64,000 nt of DNA from Bradyrhizobium yuanmingense. GTDB taxonomy: Bacteria > Pseudomonadota > Alphaproteobacteria > Rhizobiales > Xanthobacteraceae. Shown here piece by piece: positions 45,670 through 55,527 of the stretch. The notes beneath the pieces are model-generated. The model saw only the letters and a program-made list of their open reading frames with translations. It did no database searches and had not been told where the DNA came from. Within the stretch, counting starts at the first letter, position 1, and every line of letters starts with the position of its first letter. The stretch is taken from positions 124,001-188,000 of the forward strand of contig NZ_FMAE01000001.1 of assembly GCF_900094575.1 (NCBI RefSeq). Direction: 5' to 3'. The position numbers were made by a program, and so were the translations under genes.

Positions 45670-46086
45670 CTACTTCCGCTTCCGCTGCTGCTGCCCGAGG
45701 CCCATCTGCTTGGCCAGTTGCGAGCGCGCCACCGCATAGTTCGGGGCGACCATGGGATAGTCGGCCGGCAAGCCCCACTTCTCGCGGTACTGCTCCGGCG
45801 TCATGTTGTACTGCGTGCGCAGATGGCGCTTCAGCGACTTGAAGCGCTTGCCGTCTTCGAGGCACACGAGATAATCGGGCGCGATCGACTTCTTGAGCGA
45901 GACGGCGGGCTTGGCCGGCTCCAGCGGCGCAGTCTCGGTGCGGCCTGACGAAACCCGCACCAAGGCGCCATGCACCTGACTGATCAGGTTCGGAATCTCG
46001 GCCGCCGGCGTCGGATTGTTGCTGAGATAGGCCGACACGATGCTCGCGGTCAGCTCGATGAAATTCTTCGCCCCCGCATCCGACAT
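45670..46086 (-). CDS. mucR: MucR/Ros family zinc-finger regulator
   Basis: A 138-residue regulator. The DNA-binding part contains YLVCLEDGKRFKSLKRHL followed by TPEQYREKWGLPADYPMVA, a clear MucR/Ros signature. The second Cys of the Ros zinc finger is replaced by Asp (CLED), so zinc coordination is non-canonical, as reported for some Mesorhizobium homologues. MucR proteins control exopolysaccharide, motility and cell-cycle genes in rhizobia. A 140-base gap upstream likely holds its promoter. Confidence 0.93.
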   Translation of the reverse strand: MSDAGAKNFIELTASIVSAYLSNNPTPAAEIPNLISQVHGALVRVSSGRTETAPLEPAKPAVSLKKSIAPDYLVCLEDGKRFKSLKRHLRTQYNMTPEQYREKWGLPADYPMVAPNYAVARSQLAKQMGLGQQQRKRK

Positions 46087-46233
46087 GCGCCCTCCCTTGT
46101 CCGCTTGTGGCTTACAGGATTGACGACACCGAAGTATTCCCTGTCAAGAATACATTCGGCTGAAACACGATGACTGACGGCGACGGACTGATTACTGGTG
46201 AAAGGCGCCGGTCTACTTGAGCGCGCGGTCGCT

Positions 46234-47100
46234 TTAACCGCGCTGGTCGAGATGGGCACGGAGCTCGTCGATCGAGGCAAAGCGCATCATGCCCTCCGGC
46301 ATCTGCGCCTCGATGGAGCCATCGGAATAGAGCGAATAGGCCATGCCATCGACGACGCCGGACTTGAGCACCGTCACCGGCGGGGGCTCCACGGGCGGCG
46401 GCGGCTCGGGCGCCGGCGCAGGAGCGGTCTCCGCCAAGGTCGACGGCGAGCGCGGCGGCGGCGGACGGCGTTGGGCGGCCGGCGGCTCCGGCGGGCGCGC
46501 ACGGTCCGGCTTCGGCCAGGCGACGTCGAAGCTCGCAGGGGGCGAAAGGTTCGGGGCCTCGCTGGGCTCCGCAGACGGCGGGGCAGTTTCAGTGGATTTT
46601 GCCTCCGCGCGCTCGCGCTCCTTGCGCGAGGTCGAGGCGAACAGCAGGTTGCGCCGGCGCGACGCTTCGGGAGCGGGAGGCGGTGTCGGGGCTTCCGGCT
46701 CCTGCTGCGGTGCCTCGGCACGCGGACGCTCGCGCGCTGCAGCTTCGCTCTGCCACGGCGGCGGACTTGCGGGCGGTGGCGGCGGCGCCGGCTCGGCTCT
46801 CACCGCCGCAGCGGGCACCGGCTCGGGCGCGACTACGCCAGGCACAGCGAGGCCCGGCAGCGCGGGCCTGACCCGAACCTCGGATGGCGCGACCGCACCG
46901 GCCAGCCGGCGTGCGATGCCCCTGAGCTCGAGCAGCACCAGATGCAGGCCGACCAGTAACATTCCGGAGCAGACGCCAATGGTGCCGGAGACTATGAGAG
47001 TCCCACCGAGGCTGAATTCCCTGATCGTCATGCCGAAAATCACCGCGAGGAGACCCGCCAGCACGGCGCAAATCCCCACGATCAGCAATGCCAAATTCAT
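46234..47100 (-). CDS. Proline-rich membrane protein
   Basis: About 288 residues. Two membrane segments at the N-terminus (ALLIVGICAVLAGLLAVIF and LIVSGTIGVCSGMLLVGLHL) precede a roughly 170-residue Pro/Ala/Glu-rich region and a short C-terminal domain (GMAYSLYSDGSIEAQMPEG) that looks conserved. The ATG at 47100 is preferred because GGGGGTGAG precedes it; a GTG at 47109 is possible. No known function. Confidence 0.75.
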   Translation of the reverse strand: MNLALLIVGICAVLAGLLAVIFGMTIREFSLGGTLIVSGTIGVCSGMLLVGLHLVLLELRGIARRLAGAVAPSEVRVRPALPGLAVPGVVAPEPVPAAAVRAEPAPPPPPASPPPWQSEAAARERPRAEAPQQEPEAPTPPPAPEASRRRNLLFASTSRKERERAEAKSTETAPPSAEPSEAPNLSPPASFDVAWPKPDRARPPEPPAAQRRPPPPRSPSTLAETAPAPAPEPPPPVEPPPVTVLKSGVVDGMAYSLYSDGSIEAQMPEGMMRFASIDELRAHLDQRG

Positions 47101-47429
47101 CGAACTCACCCCCGGCCGCGCATCACGCGCGAGAACCGCTACGCCACGATACCGTCATACGCTGTTCCACGCCAACGGCCAATTCTGGGCAGTGTTCCTA
47201 AAGGGAAGGAAATCAGGGACTTATTCACATTCCCTTCAGCCGGGGCTCGCTACTGCTAAAGCTGCTCGCAAAGTCATCTGAATGGGTGCCAACCGGAATT
47301 GCTGCGTCGCATCAGGAATTTAGCCATAATGCCCAATTACTTGGTAATGGAACTGCGCTATAGGGAGTCCGGGGTTGAGGCCCGCGCGCGCCAGCAGGGC
47401 CAAAAGGGGATTCCGGGGCACCGATAGCC
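47101..47429. other. Gene-free stretch between divergent genes
   Basis: A region of 329 bases that must hold both promoters. It contains a small perfect palindrome, ATTAC-TTG-GTAAT at 47336-47348, in an AT-rich stretch about 80 bases before the glycosyltransferase gene. Nothing else is recognised. Confidence 0.5.
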
Positions 47430-49079
47430 ATGACATCCATCACGACTTCGGCGATCGACACGCCTCAGCGGCGCTCGATCGAACGGACTTGCGACGATCT
47501 CGCCATGCTGGTGCTGGCCGCGGTCGCCGTCATTGCAGGCTTGACCTTCCGCGACTACGGGCTCGGCTGGGACGACTACACCCACGCCGAATATGCCGAC
47601 CTGCTGCTGCGCATGTTCGGTTCCGGCTTCAAGGACACCGCGGCGCTCTCCTTCGCCAATCTCTACATGTATGGCGGCGGCTTCGACATGGTCGCGGCCC
47701 TGCTGCACAAGGTCATTCCGCTCGAGCTGTTCGAGACCCGCCGTCTGGTCGGCGCCATCGTCGGCGTAATCGGGCTTGCCGTGACATGGCGGCTCGGCCG
47801 CCGCATCGGCGGACCGCTTGCCGGTCTGGCTTCCCTCCTCCTGCTTGCGCTCTGCCCGACCTTTTACGGCCACATGTTCATGAACCCGAAGGATGCACCC
47901 TTCGCGGTCGCCATGGTCGTCCTGATGCTCGGCCTCGTCCGGCTCGCCGAGGAATATCCGCAGCCATCGCCGCGCACGATCCTGATCGTCGGCTTGGGGG
48001 CCGGCCTTTCGCTCGGCTGCCGTGTTCTCGGCGGACTCGCGCTGGTCTACGCCGTGGTCGGCTTCGTGCCGCTGTTCCTGGAGGAATTGCGCACCGAAGG
48101 TCCGCGCGAATCCGTTCGCCGCTTCGCCCATGTCGTCTATGTGTTGCTGCCAGGCCTCGTGCTCGGCTACCTCGTGATGGGCCTGATCTGGCCGTGGTCG
48201 ATCATGGAGCCCGGCAATCCCTTGGCGGCGCTGACCTACTTCTCGCATTTCTTCGAGAAGCCGTGGAAGGAGATGTTCGACGGTGCGATCGTGTCGGTGC
48301 CCGACATGCCCTGGTCGTATCTGCCGACGCTGTTCGCCCTGCAGCTGCCCGAGGTGATGCTGGTTCTGATGGGCGGTGCGATCGTCAGCACCTTCGCCAT
48401 GCTGCCGCGGCGCGAGGTTCCGGCACGCCGCAAGACCATCCTCCTGATGCTGACGCTGGCTGCTACCCTGCCGCTCGCGATCGCGATGGTGAAGCGCCCG
48501 GCGCTCTACAACGGCATTCGCCATTTCGTCTTCGTGATCCCGCCGATGGCGGTGCTCGGCGGCGTCGCCTTCGCCTGGACCATGGAGCGCCTGCGGGCCA
48601 ATCACCGCACCTGGCAGCCGGTCGTGCTCGCCACCTTCTGCTTCGGCCTTGCGCTGTCGCTCGCCGAGATGATCCGGCTGCACCCCTATCAATACACGCA
48701 CTTCAACCACATTGCCGGCACCGTGCGCGGCGCCGACGACCGCTTCATGCTGGACTATTGGGGCCTCGCCTTGAAGCAGGCCTCCGACGGATTGCGCGAG
48801 CAGCTCGTCGAGCGCCAGGAAGTGCCGCCCGGCAACCGCAAATGGAAGGTGGCGGTGTGCGGTCCGCAGCGGCCGGCCCAGGTGGCGCTCGGGCCCGACT
48901 TCACCATCGGCTGGGATTCCAACGCGGCCGATTTCGCCATGACGCTCGGCGAGTTCTACTGCAAGGGCCTCACCGCCCCGGTCATGGTCGAAATCAAGCG
49001 CGACGACGTGGTGTTCGCGCGCGTCTACGACATCCGCGGCCGCGGCATTTCCAGCCTGCTGTCGATCCCGGCGCCGTAG
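47430..49079 (+). CDS. Membrane glycosyltransferase (GT39/ArnT-like family)
   Basis: A 549-residue protein with many membrane segments. The early periplasmic acidic motif is FRDYGLGWDDYTHAEY, and FYGHMFMNPKDAPFAVAM follows, both typical of the lipid-linked sugar transferases of the GT39 group. Substrates may be cell-envelope glycans or proteins. Stands alone between two palindromic regions. Confidence 0.85.
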   Translation: MTSITTSAIDTPQRRSIERTCDDLAMLVLAAVAVIAGLTFRDYGLGWDDYTHAEYADLLLRMFGSGFKDTAALSFANLYMYGGGFDMVAALLHKVIPLELFETRRLVGAIVGVIGLAVTWRLGRRIGGPLAGLASLLLLALCPTFYGHMFMNPKDAPFAVAMVVLMLGLVRLAEEYPQPSPRTILIVGLGAGLSLGCRVLGGLALVYAVVGFVPLFLEELRTEGPRESVRRFAHVVYVLLPGLVLGYLVMGLIWPWSIMEPGNPLAALTYFSHFFEKPWKEMFDGAIVSVPDMPWSYLPTLFALQLPEVMLVLMGGAIVSTFAMLPRREVPARRKTILLMLTLAATLPLAIAMVKRPALYNGIRHFVFVIPPMAVLGGVAFAWTMERLRANHRTWQPVVLATFCFGLALSLAEMIRLHPYQYTHFNHIAGTVRGADDRFMLDYWGLALKQASDGLREQLVERQEVPPGNRKWKVAVCGPQRPAQVALGPDFTIGWDSNAADFAMTLGEFYCKGLTAPVMVEIKRDDVVFARVYDIRGRGISSLLSIPAP

Positions 49080-49093
49080 GATTTCTCCGTATC

Positions 49094-49179
49094 CGTAGCC
49101 CGGATGGAGCGAAGCGTAATCCGGGACCTGCCGTGTCGCGCGAGCGGCCCCGCATTCCCTTCGCTCCATGCGGGCTACG
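49094..49179. repeat. Inverted repeat element, CGTAGCCCGGATGGAG type
   Basis: CGTAGCCCGGATGGAGCGAAG at the left is nearly complemented by CTTCGCTCCATGCGGGCTACG at the right. It lies just after the glycosyltransferase gene and may act as its terminator. Confidence 0.85.
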
Positions 49180-49270
49180 CTGAACTGCCGCGCTCCCGAC
49201 GCGCCTTGCTGCCAGCGGCGAGCGGTACTACGCTCCTCCTCCGCAACAACGAGGTTCGGAGAGATCAGCC

Positions 49271-50050
49271 ATGTCGCCAGCAGAAGCCCGCCTGAGGGAA
49301 GTCCCCTCCAACATGACGGAGGCGGAGTGGCAGCAACGGGTCAATCTCGCCGCATGCTATCGCCTGGTCGCGCTGTACGGCTGGGACGATCTGGTCGACA
49401 CCCACATCTCCGCGCGCGTGCCCGGTCCCGACCATCACTTCCTGATCAATCCCTACGGGCTGATGTTCGAGGAAATCACGGCCTCCAGCCTCGTCAAGGT
49501 CGACCTGCACGGCAATCAGCTCTCCGAGAGCGAGTACAGCATCAATCCTGCCGGCTTCACCATCCATTCGGCGATCCACGAGGTGCGCGAGGACGCGATC
49601 TGCGTGCTGCATCTCCACACCCTCGACGGAACCGCGGTGTCGAGCAGCGCGGAAGGGCTCTTACCCCTGAACCAGACCGCCCAGCTCGTCACCCACGACC
49701 TCGCCTATCACGACTATGAAGGCATCGCGCTCGACCACGAGGAGCGGCCGCGGCTGCAGAAGGATCTCGGCGACCACAACCACATGCTCCTGCGCAATCA
49801 CGGCACGCTGACGGTCGGCCGCTCGGTCGCCTCCGCGTTCGAGCGCATGTACCATCTCGAGCGCGCCTGCTCGATGCAGGTGCGCACGCGCGCGCTCGGC
49901 ACGCCGGTCTATCCGGTCGACGATATCGCGATCGAGAAGAACACCGAGCTGCTCGCCAACCGCGACCGCGCCGAGCTGCGCGCAAACAACCTCGTGTGGC
50001 CGCCCTTGCTGCGCAAGCTCGACCGCGTCAATCCCGGCTACCGGTCTTGA
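49271..50050 (+). CDS. Class II aldolase/adducin family protein
   Basis: A 259-residue protein. The zinc-binding histidines of the class II aldolase fold are in VLHLHTLDGTAVSS and LLRNHGTLTVG. The family includes sugar-phosphate aldolases and decarboxylases; the substrate is unknown and no other sugar gene is adjacent. A strong intrinsic terminator follows at 50111. Confidence 0.9.
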   Translation: MSPAEARLREVPSNMTEAEWQQRVNLAACYRLVALYGWDDLVDTHISARVPGPDHHFLINPYGLMFEEITASSLVKVDLHGNQLSESEYSINPAGFTIHSAIHEVREDAICVLHLHTLDGTAVSSSAEGLLPLNQTAQLVTHDLAYHDYEGIALDHEERPRLQKDLGDHNHMLLRNHGTLTVGRSVASAFERMYHLERACSMQVRTRALGTPVYPVDDIAIEKNTELLANRDRAELRANNLVWPPLLRKLDRVNPGYRS

Positions 50051-50110
50051 GATATTCACGAAATTGAGGTAGTGTTTACGTCGAACTACCTCTGCACGTA
50101 TTGGAATGAA

Positions 50111-50138
50111 ACGCCGCCCAATTCCGGGCGGCGTTTTT
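50111..50138 (+). terminator. Rho-independent terminator
   Basis: ACGCCGCCC (50111-50119), loop AATTCC, GGGCGGCGT (50126-50134), then a run of five T. A perfect nine-base stem 60 bases after the class II aldolase gene. Confidence 0.92.
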
Positions 50139-50152
50139 GTTTCGTGAACTTC

Positions 50153-50242
50153 GTAGGGTGGATTAGCGAAGCGTAATCCACCTCTTCTCTTGGTGCAGCC
50201 CGCAAGAGTTGGTGGATTACGCCTTCGGCTAATCCACCCTAC
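50153..50242. repeat. Inverted repeat element, GTAGGGTGGATTAGCGAAG type
   Basis: GTAGGGTGGATTAGCGAAG at the left faces GGCTAATCCACCCTAC at the right, with an inner pair of GTAATCCACC and GGTGGATTAC. It lies between convergent genes. It shares its outer nine bases with the element at 45574. Confidence 0.9.
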
Positions 50243-50252
50243 CGCACCGCGC

Positions 50253-51647
50253 CTATTTCACCTCCGCCAGCGCGGCGAGGATCCTTGCCCAGGAGCGGAT
50301 GCCCTTCTGGAAGCTCTGCAGGTCGTATTTCTCGTTCGGCGAGTGGATGTTGTCGTCGTCGAGGCCAAACCCCACCAGCAGCGAGTCGAGGCCGAGCGTG
50401 CGCTTGAAGTCGGCGACGATCGGGATCGAGGCGCCCGAGCCCATCAGCACGGTCTCCTTGCCCCATTCCTCCGCGAGCGCCTTGCTGGCGGCGGCGAGCG
50501 GCTTCATGGTCCAGTCGAGCGCGACTGCGGGCGCGGCGGAATGGTCGCCGAACTCGACCTTGCAGTCGCCGGGAATGCGCGCCGTCACGTAATCACGGAA
50601 GGCCTTGCGGATCTTTTGCGGGTCCTGGCCCTGAACCAGGCGGAACGAGACCTTGGCCGAGGCATGCGAGGGGATCACGGTCTTTGAGCCCTCGCCGATA
50701 TAGCCGCCCCAGATGCCGTTGACGTCGCAGGTCGGGCGCGTCGAGGCCTGCTCGACCAGCAGCCTGCCCTTCTCGCCAGCCGGGAGCGACAGCCCGACCG
50801 GCTTGAGAAAGGTCTCGGGCGTGAAATCGAGCTTCTTCCACTGCTCCAGGATATCGGGCGGCGTGTCCTTCACGCCGTCATAGAAGCCGGGGATGGTGAT
50901 GCGGTTGTCGTCGTCGAACAGGCCACCCAGGATCTTCGTGAGCAGGCGGATCGGGTTCATCGCGGTGCCGCCGAACACGCCGGAATGCAGATCGCGATTG
51001 GCGGCGGTGATCTTGAGCTCTTCATAGAGCAGGCCGCGCAGCGAGGTCGTGATCGCCGGCGTGTTGCGGTCCCACATGCTGGTGTCGCACACCAGCACGT
51101 AATCGGCCTTGAACTCGTCCTTGTTGGCCTCGATGAAGGGCACGAAGTTCTTCGAGCCGACCTCCTCCTCGCCCTCGATCAGGAAGGTGACGTCGACCGG
51201 CAGCGAGCCCGTCACCTTCTTCCAGGCGCGGCAGGCCTCGACGAACGTCATCACCTGCCCTTTGTCGTCCTCGGCGCCGCGCGCGACGATGATCTTGCGG
51301 CCGTCGGCATGATCGGTGACGACGGGCTCGAACGGCGGACGGTGCCAGAGATCGAGCGGGTCGACCGGCTGCACATCGTAATGGCCGTAGAACAGCACGT
51401 GCGGCCGGCCGCCCGCGCCGGTCTTGCCGACGACGGCGGGATGACCCGCGGTCGGCCTCACCTCGGTGGCAACACCGAGGCTGGCGATGTCCTTGGCGAG
51501 ATGCTCGGCGGCAGCCTTGCAATCATCGGCGAAGGCGGGATCGGCCGAGATCGACTTGATCCGCAACAACGAGAACAGGCGCTGCAGGCTGTTATCGAAA
51601 TCCTTGTCGATGTGGTCGAGCACGGATTGGAGCTGCGCGTTGGCCAT
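50253..51647 (-). CDS. M20 family metallopeptidase (dipeptidase)
   Basis: A 464-residue zinc peptidase. Metal-binding motifs are FYGHYDVQPVDPLDLW and the catalytic Glu region LIEGEEEVGSKNF, with a central dimerisation domain beginning near DLHSGVFGGTAMNP. No signal peptide, so it is a cytoplasmic peptidase of the M20 dipeptidase type. The glycosyltransferase gene at 51665 lies 17 bases upstream on the same strand and may share its transcript. Confidence 0.93.
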   Translation of the reverse strand: MANAQLQSVLDHIDKDFDNSLQRLFSLLRIKSISADPAFADDCKAAAEHLAKDIASLGVATEVRPTAGHPAVVGKTGAGGRPHVLFYGHYDVQPVDPLDLWHRPPFEPVVTDHADGRKIIVARGAEDDKGQVMTFVEACRAWKKVTGSLPVDVTFLIEGEEEVGSKNFVPFIEANKDEFKADYVLVCDTSMWDRNTPAITTSLRGLLYEELKITAANRDLHSGVFGGTAMNPIRLLTKILGGLFDDDNRITIPGFYDGVKDTPPDILEQWKKLDFTPETFLKPVGLSLPAGEKGRLLVEQASTRPTCDVNGIWGGYIGEGSKTVIPSHASAKVSFRLVQGQDPQKIRKAFRDYVTARIPGDCKVEFGDHSAAPAVALDWTMKPLAAASKALAEEWGKETVLMGSGASIPIVADFKRTLGLDSLLVGFGLDDDNIHSPNEKYDLQSFQKGIRSWARILAALAEVK

Positions 51648-51664
51648 GATTGCTATCCTGATTG

Positions 51665-53065
51665 TTAAGTCTCAAGAGGTCCGGGTTTTAGCGCCGGTGC
51701 AGCCTTAGGGCTAGCCGCAAGCGGCGGATGCCGGATGTGCCAGGCGAGACACCCTGCGAGGATGGCGGTCGCAGCGAGGTTGTTGCCCCAAGCCTGGAAG
51801 GCGAGCGGAAACCACGGCAGCGACAACAGCATGAGGATGCCGGCCACACTGAGGGCAAGCCAGGTTCCCAGGCGCACATGCGCTCGCTCGTCGAAGGCGG
51901 CCCGATGTATCAACACCGTCACCGGGAAGTACAGCCACATGAAATAGTATTGCCGGGCCAGAGGCGAGGCGACCGTCATGAGACAGAACAAGATGCCGAG
52001 CTCTTCGGCATCCGAGCGCGCCGTCCGCCGCGCTTGCCGCGGCATGACCGCAACGAAGCCGAGCCCGAGCAGCGCCGACAGCGCGAGCACGATCCAGTTC
52101 GCCGTCCTGTAGTCGACCTCGATCAGATTCATGGTGCGCGGCGGCTTGCTGGGATCGTCCTGATTGTAGTTGATCGGCCGGACCAGCCGATGCGTGACGG
52201 CAATGAGGGACTGGTTGACCCACGACCAGTTCTGCTCGTCACGCTGGCCAAAGCCCTTTTCCGAGCTGGTCCCGACCATGCCCTGGTACCAGGTCGCCAG
52301 CTCGGCCGCGTTGCGCTCGAAGCCGCGGATCGGTGCCGGCACGACATAGAGAAGAATGCCGGTGAAGACGATCGCGCTGACCAAGGCCGCCCATTTGCGC
52401 CGCCAGGCCAGATAGGGCAGCACGGCGATCGGGAACACCTTGATGGCGGCGGCGAGCGCGAACATGAAGCCGGCCAGCCACGATCGCTGATGCCGCAAGC
52501 TCCAGAAGCCGTAGAGCATCATCGCCAGCAGGAGGAGGTTCGGCTGGCCGAGGTCGAACATGTCGAACACGAAGGTCACGGTGGCGACGACCGGCAGCGC
52601 CTCGAGCCAACGACCCGGCGCGCGGTCCGAGCCGGTCATGACCTGGGAGAACGCCGCGGTGTACCACCACGCCACGGCGTTCAAGATCGACAGGACGACA
52701 TAGAGCGGGATCTTGCCGAACCAGCTCGGGATCGCCAGCAGGATTGCCGGCAGCGGTGGATAGATGAAATCGAAATGCTCGACGGCCGTGGCAGGATACA
52801 GCGGCCCACCCTCCAGGACCTGCTGTCCGGCCCAGTACCAGAGCGAGTAGTCCTTGGTCTTGCCGCGGCCGAAAATCTCGGGGACGAGCACGTCGGCGAT
52901 CAGGAGGACGCAGCAGAGCAGAAAAAGCAGATCCAGCGGCGCACCCAGCGACGGGCGTCTGGGTGCGTCAGGCTTGGCCAACGGGGCGGGCGGGGTCACG
53001 ATGTAGTCCTGAGCGGCGACGACACAGGACCTAGCAGACCGGCGAAGGCTTGCAGAGCCCTTCAC
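51665..53065 (-). CDS. Membrane glycosyltransferase (GT87/DUF2029-like)
   Basis: About 466 residues with many membrane segments. It has the GT87-like features DYSLWYWAGQQVLEGGPLYP and FDFIYPPLPAILLAIPSWFG near the start. Members transfer mannose or similar sugars from polyprenyl phosphate donors. The start is uncertain: the ATG at 53065 gives an N-terminus of about 45 residues before the first membrane segment; a later start is possible. Confidence 0.8.
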   Translation of the reverse strand: MKGSASLRRSARSCVVAAQDYIVTPPAPLAKPDAPRRPSLGAPLDLLFLLCCVLLIADVLVPEIFGRGKTKDYSLWYWAGQQVLEGGPLYPATAVEHFDFIYPPLPAILLAIPSWFGKIPLYVVLSILNAVAWWYTAAFSQVMTGSDRAPGRWLEALPVVATVTFVFDMFDLGQPNLLLLAMMLYGFWSLRHQRSWLAGFMFALAAAIKVFPIAVLPYLAWRRKWAALVSAIVFTGILLYVVPAPIRGFERNAAELATWYQGMVGTSSEKGFGQRDEQNWSWVNQSLIAVTHRLVRPINYNQDDPSKPPRTMNLIEVDYRTANWIVLALSALLGLGFVAVMPRQARRTARSDAEELGILFCLMTVASPLARQYYFMWLYFPVTVLIHRAAFDERAHVRLGTWLALSVAGILMLLSLPWFPLAFQAWGNNLAATAILAGCLAWHIRHPPLAASPKAAPALKPGPLET

Positions 53066-53169
53066 CTGAATTTGTGCGCCGTGGTAGCTCGGACGAGCAG
53101 ATATCAGGCGACGGTCAACGTTCTAGAGCTTCACCGGATACGACGACTGCCTCAAACCGGGCGCTCTGC

Positions 53170-54798
53170 CTAACGCCGTAGCAATCCGCCGAGCGCGCCG
53201 CGGACCAGCGTACGGCCGATCGAGCCGCCGAGCTGGCCGCCGAGCGACTTGCCGATATTGGCGGCCATCCCGCCGATCACCTGGTTGGTGACCGATCGCG
53301 TCACGTCGCGGGCAATGACCTGGCCGGTCGACAGACGACCTCGCTTGACGTTGGTGCCGAAGATGGTGCCGACGATCGAGCCGATCTGGCCGAGAACGCC
53401 GCCGCCTGCGCCGGCTCCACCATCTTGTGCGTCGGCAGGCGCAGCCGTGCCGGCTACGCGCTTCTGCAGCATCTCATTGGCGGACTCACGATCCACCGCG
53501 GTATCGTATTTGCCCTTCACCGGGCTCCTGCTCATGATCGCCTTGCGCTCCTCGGGCGTGATCGGCCCGATCCGCGCCGTCGGCGGCCGGATCATCACCC
53601 GCTCCACCATCGAAGGCGTGCCGTTGCCCTCGAGGAAGGACACCAGCGCCTCGCCCTTGCCGAGCTCCGTGATCACCTTGGCGGTGTCGAGCTTCGGGTT
53701 GGGCCGGAAGGTCTGCGCCGCAGCGGCGACCGCCTTTTGGTCGCGCGGCGTGAAGGCGCGCAGCGCATGCTGCACGCGACCGCCCAATTGGGCCAACACC
53801 TTGTCCGGCACGTCAATCGGATTCTGGGTGACGAAATAGACACCGACGCCCTTGGAGCGGATCAGACGAACCACCTGCTCGATCTTGTCCATCAACGCCT
53901 TCGGCGCATCGTTGAACAGCAGATGCGCCTCGTCGAAAAAGAACACCAGTTTTGGCTTCGGCAGGTCGCCGGCTTCCGGCAATTCCTCAAACAACTCCGA
54001 CAGCAACCACAACAGAAAGGTAGCGTAGAGCCTGGGGCTCTCCATCAGCTTGTCGGCAACCAGGATGTTGACGATGCCGCGACCGTCGCTATCGGTCTTC
54101 ATGAAATCCTTCAGCTCCAGTGCAGGCTCACCGAAGAATTTCGTTCCGCCCTGGTTTTCCAGCACCAGCAGCTGGCGTTGAATGGTTCCAACCGTCGCCT
54201 TGCTCACATTGCCGAAGCTCTGCGCGGCCTTCCGGATCTCGGCTAACGGATCTTCCTCAGCATCCGGTCCCTTCTTGCCGCTGGCGGGCACGATCGCATC
54301 CAACAGCGATCGCAGATCCTTCATGTCCAACAATGGCAGGCCGTTCTCGTCCGCGACGCGGAATGCGACGTTGAGAACCCCTTCCTGCACCTCGTTCAGG
54401 TCGAGCATCCGCGCCAGCAATAGCGGCCCCATTTCGGTGACGGTCGCGCGCACCGGGTGGCCCTGCTCGCCGAACACGTCCCAGAACACGGTCGAGAACT
54501 GGTCCGGCTGAAACTTGAGACCCATTTCGCCGGCGCGCTTGAGGATGAAGTCTTTGGCCTCGCCGACTTCCGAGATGCCGGAGAGGTCGCCCTTGATGTC
54601 GGCCGCGAAGACCGGAACACCGGCGCGCGCAAATCCTTCCGCCATCACTTGCAGCGACACGGTCTTGCCGGTTCCCGTTGCACCCGTGACGAGGCCGTGG
54701 CGATTGGCCAGCGCAAGCGTCAGCCAAGCCTGCTCGTCTCCCTTGCCGACGAAGATCTTGTCGTCGGTATCGCCGAGCTTGCTGTCCTGTGCGGTCAT
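53170..54798 (-). CDS. HerA-like ATPase (DUF853 family)
   Basis: About 542 residues. Walker A is [12 protein letters not shown] and Walker B is [13 protein letters not shown], with [20 protein letters not shown] as in the HerA/FtsK-like helicase group. This is the DUF853 (YjgR-like) subfamily, whose role is unclear. The C-terminal 60 residues are Gly/Ala/Arg rich ([18 protein letters not shown]), unlike the core. The ATG at 54798 has AGAGAGAAT upstream. No NurA-like nuclease is adjacent. Confidence 0.9.
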   Translation of the reverse strand: MTAQDSKLGDTDDKIFVGKGDEQAWLTLALANRHGLVTGATGTGKTVSLQVMAEGFARAGVPVFAADIKGDLSGISEVGEAKDFILKRAGEMGLKFQPDQFSTVFWDVFGEQGHPVRATVTEMGPLLLARMLDLNEVQEGVLNVAFRVADENGLPLLDMKDLRSLLDAIVPASGKKGPDAEEDPLAEIRKAAQSFGNVSKATVGTIQRQLLVLENQGGTKFFGEPALELKDFMKTDSDGRGIVNILVADKLMESPRLYATFLLWLLSELFEELPEAGDLPKPKLVFFFDEAHLLFNDAPKALMDKIEQVVRLIRSKGVGVYFVTQNPIDVPDKVLAQLGGRVQHALRAFTPRDQKAVAAAAQTFRPNPKLDTAKVITELGKGEALVSFLEGNGTPSMVERVMIRPPTARIGPITPEERKAIMSRSPVKGKYDTAVDRESANEMLQKRVAGTAAPADAQDGGAGAGGGVLGQIGSIVGTIFGTNVKRGRLSTGQVIARDVTRSVTNQVIGGMAANIGKSLGGQLGGSIGRTLVRGALGGLLRR

Positions 54799-55137
54799 TA
54801 TTCTCTCTGATCTTTCTGCCGAGTTTCGCGTCGCGAAACCCCAATGCACCAATTCCGCAGTTTAACGCATCTCGTGCGCCGATTAAATCGGTTCAGCGGC
54901 TCCTGCGCATGCGACATTGTCGGAAACAGACGGACAACATCGGCCGAAAGTCGGAATGGGGCGTTCGCATAGCGGCAATTTTTTGCCGATTCGTTCTAGG
55001 CTCTTGCACGGCGGCAACACTTTTCGCGCGTTCGCGACGGCGCCTGCGTTCATCGCTTGTATTTCACGTCACACCGGCTCAAGATCATTTTCGAAAGCAA
55101 TATTCCGGCATGCAAACCGGCTGAGGGGCGGGGTCTT
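54799..55137. other. Gene-free stretch between divergent genes
   Basis: A region of 339 bases holding the divergent promoters of the HerA-like and the next gene. A small hairpin, CGGCAA-TTTT-TTGCCG, lies near 54974-54990. No other structure is recognised. Confidence 0.5.
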
Positions 55138-55503
55138 ATGGACGAGCTGATCGGACGGCTGGCGACAAACGCCAGCATAGATGGTGCTGTCGCTGAAAAG
55201 ACCGTCGGCATTGTCCTGGCCTTCCTTCGCAACGAGGGCCCTTCCGACAGTGTGCAGGCCCTGATCGACCAGATCCCCGGAGCGGAAGCTGCGATCGAAG
55301 CCTCCAAGAGCGGTGGCGGTCTGTCGCGGCTGATGGGCGGCGGCTTGATGGCCGTCGGCACCCGCCTGATGGGCCTGGGGCTCGGCATGTCCGAGATTCA
55401 AAACGTCGCCCGTGAACTTTTCCGCTACGGGCGAGACAAAATCGGAGCGGATCAGATGGGCAAGATCATCGCGGGGACGCCGGGCCTCAGCCAGTTCGCC
55501 TGA
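55138..55503 (+). CDS. DUF2267-like small protein
   Basis: A 121-residue soluble protein with a helical N-terminus (MDELIGRLATNASIDGAVAE) and a Gly/Met-rich middle (GGGLMAVGTRLMGLGLG) that could contact membrane. It resembles DUF2267 or DUF2780 proteins; the assignment is not firm. The ATG at 55138 has GGGGCGGGG upstream. A DUF4332 gene follows 24 bases later. Confidence 0.6.
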   Translation: MDELIGRLATNASIDGAVAEKTVGIVLAFLRNEGPSDSVQALIDQIPGAEAAIEASKSGGGLSRLMGGGLMAVGTRLMGLGLGMSEIQNVARELFRYGRDKIGADQMGKIIAGTPGLSQFA

Positions 55504-55527
55504 GCGACGCTTTTCATATCGAGCATC

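Noticed and set aside
47358..49169. Long open frame on the minus strand opposite the glycosyltransferase gene
   Set aside because: Gln/His/Arg-rich shadow translation; membrane segments and GT39 motifs are on the plus strand.
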